This document shows positions 5,726 through 7,437 of a stretch of DNA of 7,437 nucleotides, in pieces. A model generated the notes under the pieces. The model had not been told where the DNA came from and searched no databases. It saw only the letters and a program-made list of their open reading frames with translations. Source of the DNA: Caldisericaceae bacterium (GTDB taxonomy: Bacteria > Caldisericota > Caldisericia > Caldisericales > Caldisericaceae); the NCBI GenBank assembly GCA_026987225.1, contig JALSNB010000313.1, positions 1-7,437 on the forward strand, written 5' to 3'. The stretch's first letter is position 1. Each line of letters begins with the position of its first letter. Position numbers and translations under genes: made by a program.

Positions 5726-5977
5726 TTGAAAATAGAGAAAATTATACAAAAAATGCTTGCACGGCCAAAGGAGATAGCATACAAAGATGTTAAAAAAGTT
5801 CTTGAGCATGAAGGGTGGATATTGGACAGGGTAAAGGGAAGCCATCATATTTACGTTAAAAAAGATGGAACATTGTATCCCTTAGTCTTGCCGGTGCATG
5901 GAAAAATGCTAAAAGCACATTACATCAGAGAAATTGTAGAATTATTAGAATTGGAGGAGAAATATGGAGAAAAATAA
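5726..5977 (+). CDS. hicA: HicA-family mRNA interferase toxin
   Basis: HicA is a small double-stranded-RNA-binding-fold RNase that cleaves mRNA in the cytoplasm and is neutralised by HicB. This 83-residue protein shows the family core: DVKKVLEHEGWILDRVKGSH (21-40), with the catalytic His in GSHHIY (H40, possibly assisted by H41), then YPLVLPVHGK (51-60) in place of the usual VP-x-H strand, and a C-terminal helix. The N-terminal extension before the core (IIQKMLARPKEIAY) resembles that of the longer HicA subgroup and favours the TTG start at 5726 over the ATG at 5753. The catalytic residues look intact. It overlaps hicB by 14 bases, which suggests translational coupling. Expression should be repressed through the palindrome in the promoter. 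Assignment is strong. Confidence 0.93.
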   Translation: MKIEKIIQKMLARPKEIAYKDVKKVLEHEGWILDRVKGSHHIYVKKDGTLYPLVLPVHGKMLKAHYIREIVELLELEEKYGEK

Positions 5978-6437
5978 AAAGAAAATCGAGAAATATATGA
6001 AATTGCCTTATACGATTGAGCTTATTCCTGAAGAAGACGGAACATATTTTGTCAAAGTCAAAGAACTTCCAGGCTGTATGAGCTACGGAGACACAGCAGA
6101 AGAGGCAATAAAAATGATTCGAGAGGCAATGATAGGTTGGCTCGAAAGCGCCATTGAAAGAGGATTGGAAATACCTTTACCGGATACAACAAAAGGATAC
6201 AGCGGAAAATTTATCGTAAGGGTTCCGAAATATCTTCACAAAAAATTAGTTGAACAGGCAAAAAGCGAAGGTGTCAGCCTAAACCAATTTGTAGTATCTT
6301 TGCTATCCGAAAGACTTACCGCAAAAATCCTCAAAAATAGAATTGATAAACTCGAAAGCAAAATAGAGGCAACACAAAAAAATAAAGCATCGGATGCTAA
6401 CATTACAAAGGAAAGGCGAAAATACAAAATCGTATGA
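5964..6437 (+). CDS. hicB: HicB-family antitoxin with ribbon-helix-helix DNA-binding domain
   Basis: HicB binds and inhibits HicA and represses the operon. The 157 residues contain the partially degraded RNase-H-like toxin-binding domain, PYTIELIPEEDGTYFVKVKE (15-34) with LPGCMSYGDTAEEAI (35-49) and the helix MIGWLESAIERGLEIPLP (56-73). An Arc/CopG-like ribbon-helix-helix follows at about 80-118 (KFIVRVPKYLHKKLVEQAK, then GVSLNQFVVSLLSERL). Residues 119-157 form a Lys/Glu-rich, probably coiled-coil tail that is longer than in many HicB proteins. ATG at 5964 is chosen because GGAGGAG (5953-5959) precedes it; the ATG at 5997 has none and would remove only a basic N-terminal stretch. It overlaps hicA upstream and shares ATGA with the next gene. 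The ribbon-helix-helix fits the promoter palindrome as its operator, which is inference. Confidence 0.93.
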   Translation: MEKNKKKIEKYMKLPYTIELIPEEDGTYFVKVKELPGCMSYGDTAEEAIKMIREAMIGWLESAIERGLEIPLPDTTKGYSGKFIVRVPKYLHKKLVEQAKSEGVSLNQFVVSLLSERLTAKILKNRIDKLESKIEATQKNKASDANITKERRKYKIV

Positions 6438-7437
6438 AGAAGATAGACTCAATAATGAAGAAAAACGATGTGGTATCTCTCATTTCGGAAGAGAAAAGAA
6501 AATATAGAAGCAGTGAGGGCATAAGAGAAAAATTCGGGAAATTTATTGTAAGGCTGTATGTTCCCTCGGGCAGAAATTTGCTGATTGTTGTTTTGGCCGT
6601 TGCAATATTTTTCATATTTTCGTGGACATCCTACAAAAGTATTCCGAGGGAAAGCAATATGTATCAAAACCTCATTGCCGTGCTTGCAGGTATCAGCGCA
6701 ATCATATTCGCCCTTGTGATATTTGTTACAGAAAGCGCACAAACAGGCAGAGAGCCTGACAAAATGCGTGTCCTCTTGAGGCAAAGCTATCTGTTCCCCA
6801 TTACAATCAGTGTGATACTTACGTTTATCTTTTTGCTTGTAGGTTATGCAAATTACCTTACCGCAACACTGATCGGCATAATAGGGTTTTTCACGATCCT
6901 TTCGATCAAAAACGTAATATCCGTTCTTCTTGACAAATCGCTGTTTCTTTCAAAAATTACCGTGGTTTTAAACGAACGAATCGAGTCCTCGATAAAAAAA
7001 GAAGCTGACAAGAGATTGGGAAACAGCATTTTATTATCACATTTAAACGATGATGTTTTGTTTACATTTAATCCGCTTATAGATAATAAAAACAAAAAAT
7101 ACATCGCATTCAGGGCGGAAGAGAGCGGAGTTATTACAAATATTGACATCGGAAAGTTGAAGGAATTTTCAGAACTTGCACTAAAAGAAGCAAACAGAAA
7201 CGGATATGGTTTTAAAGAAAACACTAATAACTTCTGCTACCTTACGAAAGGATTCGGATGGAAAGTAAAAAGCGGAGAGGCGCTTATCCTGCTTAATAAA
7301 AACCTCGTAAAAAATCAGGCAACGATTGAAAAATTAAGGACGCTGACAAACAAAAGCTTTACAATTAAAAACGTCGAGGACTCTTCCGAAGAAATAGAAA
7401 GAGAAATTGCAGGTCTCAGCGAATGGTTTACGGAAGC
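6434..7437 (+). CDS. Four-helix integral membrane protein with C-terminal soluble domain, partial at window end
   Basis: An open frame of 334 codons starts at an ATG overlapping the hicB stop (ATGA, 6434-6437) and runs off the window without a stop. I do not recognise the family. A basic, cytoplasmic-looking N-terminus of about 47 residues is followed by four hydrophobic segments at about 48-66, 80-98, 120-137 and 141-158. The second contains AVLAGISAIIFALVIFVTES, the kind of segment seen in DUF2254-like and related small membrane proteins. A soluble region of at least 155 residues follows, including RAEESGVITNIDIGKL (227-242), a pattern loosely reminiscent of DUF2254, then GWKVKSGEALILLNKNL and a charged helix. 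There is no strong SD directly before the ATG, so translation probably depends on coupling to hicB. A second in-frame ATG at 6455 is possible. It appears to be cotranscribed with the toxin-antitoxin genes; function is unknown. Confidence 0.8.
   Translation, partial: MKKIDSIMKKNDVVSLISEEKRKYRSSEGIREKFGKFIVRLYVPSGRNLLIVVLAVAIFFIFSWTSYKSIPRESNMYQNLIAVLAGISAIIFALVIFVTESAQTGREPDKMRVLLRQSYLFPITISVILTFIFLLVGYANYLTATLIGIIGFFTILSIKNVISVLLDKSLFLSKITVVLNERIESSIKKEADKRLGNSILLSHLNDDVLFTFNPLIDNKNKKYIAFRAEESGVITNIDIGKLKEFSELALKEANRNGYGFKENTNNFCYLTKGFGWKVKSGEALILLNKNLVKNQATIEKLRTLTNKSFTIKNVEDSSEEIEREIAGLSEWFTE

Overview
The window (7437 bases) looks like bacterial chromosome from a low-GC, probably thermophilic organism. 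Purine-rich Shine-Dalgarno (SD) sequences precede most genes, promoters are sigma-70-like (TTGACA/TATAAT type), and genes are packed into short operons with overlapping starts and stops. The adenosylhomocysteinase is of the archaeal/Thermotoga-like type. A KaiC-like ATPase sits beside its usual helix-turn-helix partner, a pair I associate with thermophilic archaea and bacteria. A deep-branching thermophilic bacterium (Caldisericum- or Thermotogae-like) is a reasonable guess; the sequence alone does not prove it.

Layout. (1) Bases 1-2354, plus strand: the 3' end of folD, a complete adenosylhomocysteinase gene and a small proteasome-fold (Ntn-hydrolase-like) protein, spaced by 8 and 12 bases, so probably one operon. 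The first two belong to one-carbon and methyl-cycle metabolism; the role of the third is unknown. (2) Bases 2355-3773, plus strand: a stand-alone FIST sensory-domain protein with its own candidate promoter and a strong hairpin terminator. (3) Bases 3774-5390, minus strand, convergent with FIST: a two-gene operon of a KaiC/RecA-like ATPase and its helix-turn-helix partner, driven by a full-consensus promoter (TTGACA, 17 bases, TATAAT). An unexplained inverted repeat lies past its 3' end. (4) Bases 5391-7437, plus strand: an AT-rich gap with one possible 19-codon reading frame, then a hicA-hicB toxin-antitoxin pair under a promoter that contains a 16-base perfect palindrome, then a four-helix membrane protein coupled to hicB by an ATGA overlap and cut by the window end.

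How the genes work together. FolD supplies one-carbon folates and AhcY removes S-adenosylhomocysteine after methylation. FIST and the KaiC-like pair both look like signalling modules but have no visible output partner here. HicA/HicB should be an autoregulated RNase toxin and its antitoxin; the attached membrane protein is unusual. I see no single large undescribed system. The points most worth following are the Ser-type Ntn hydrolase, the position of the hicAB promoter relative to the hicA ribosome-binding site, the membrane protein in the toxin-antitoxin operon, and the KaiC-like pair.
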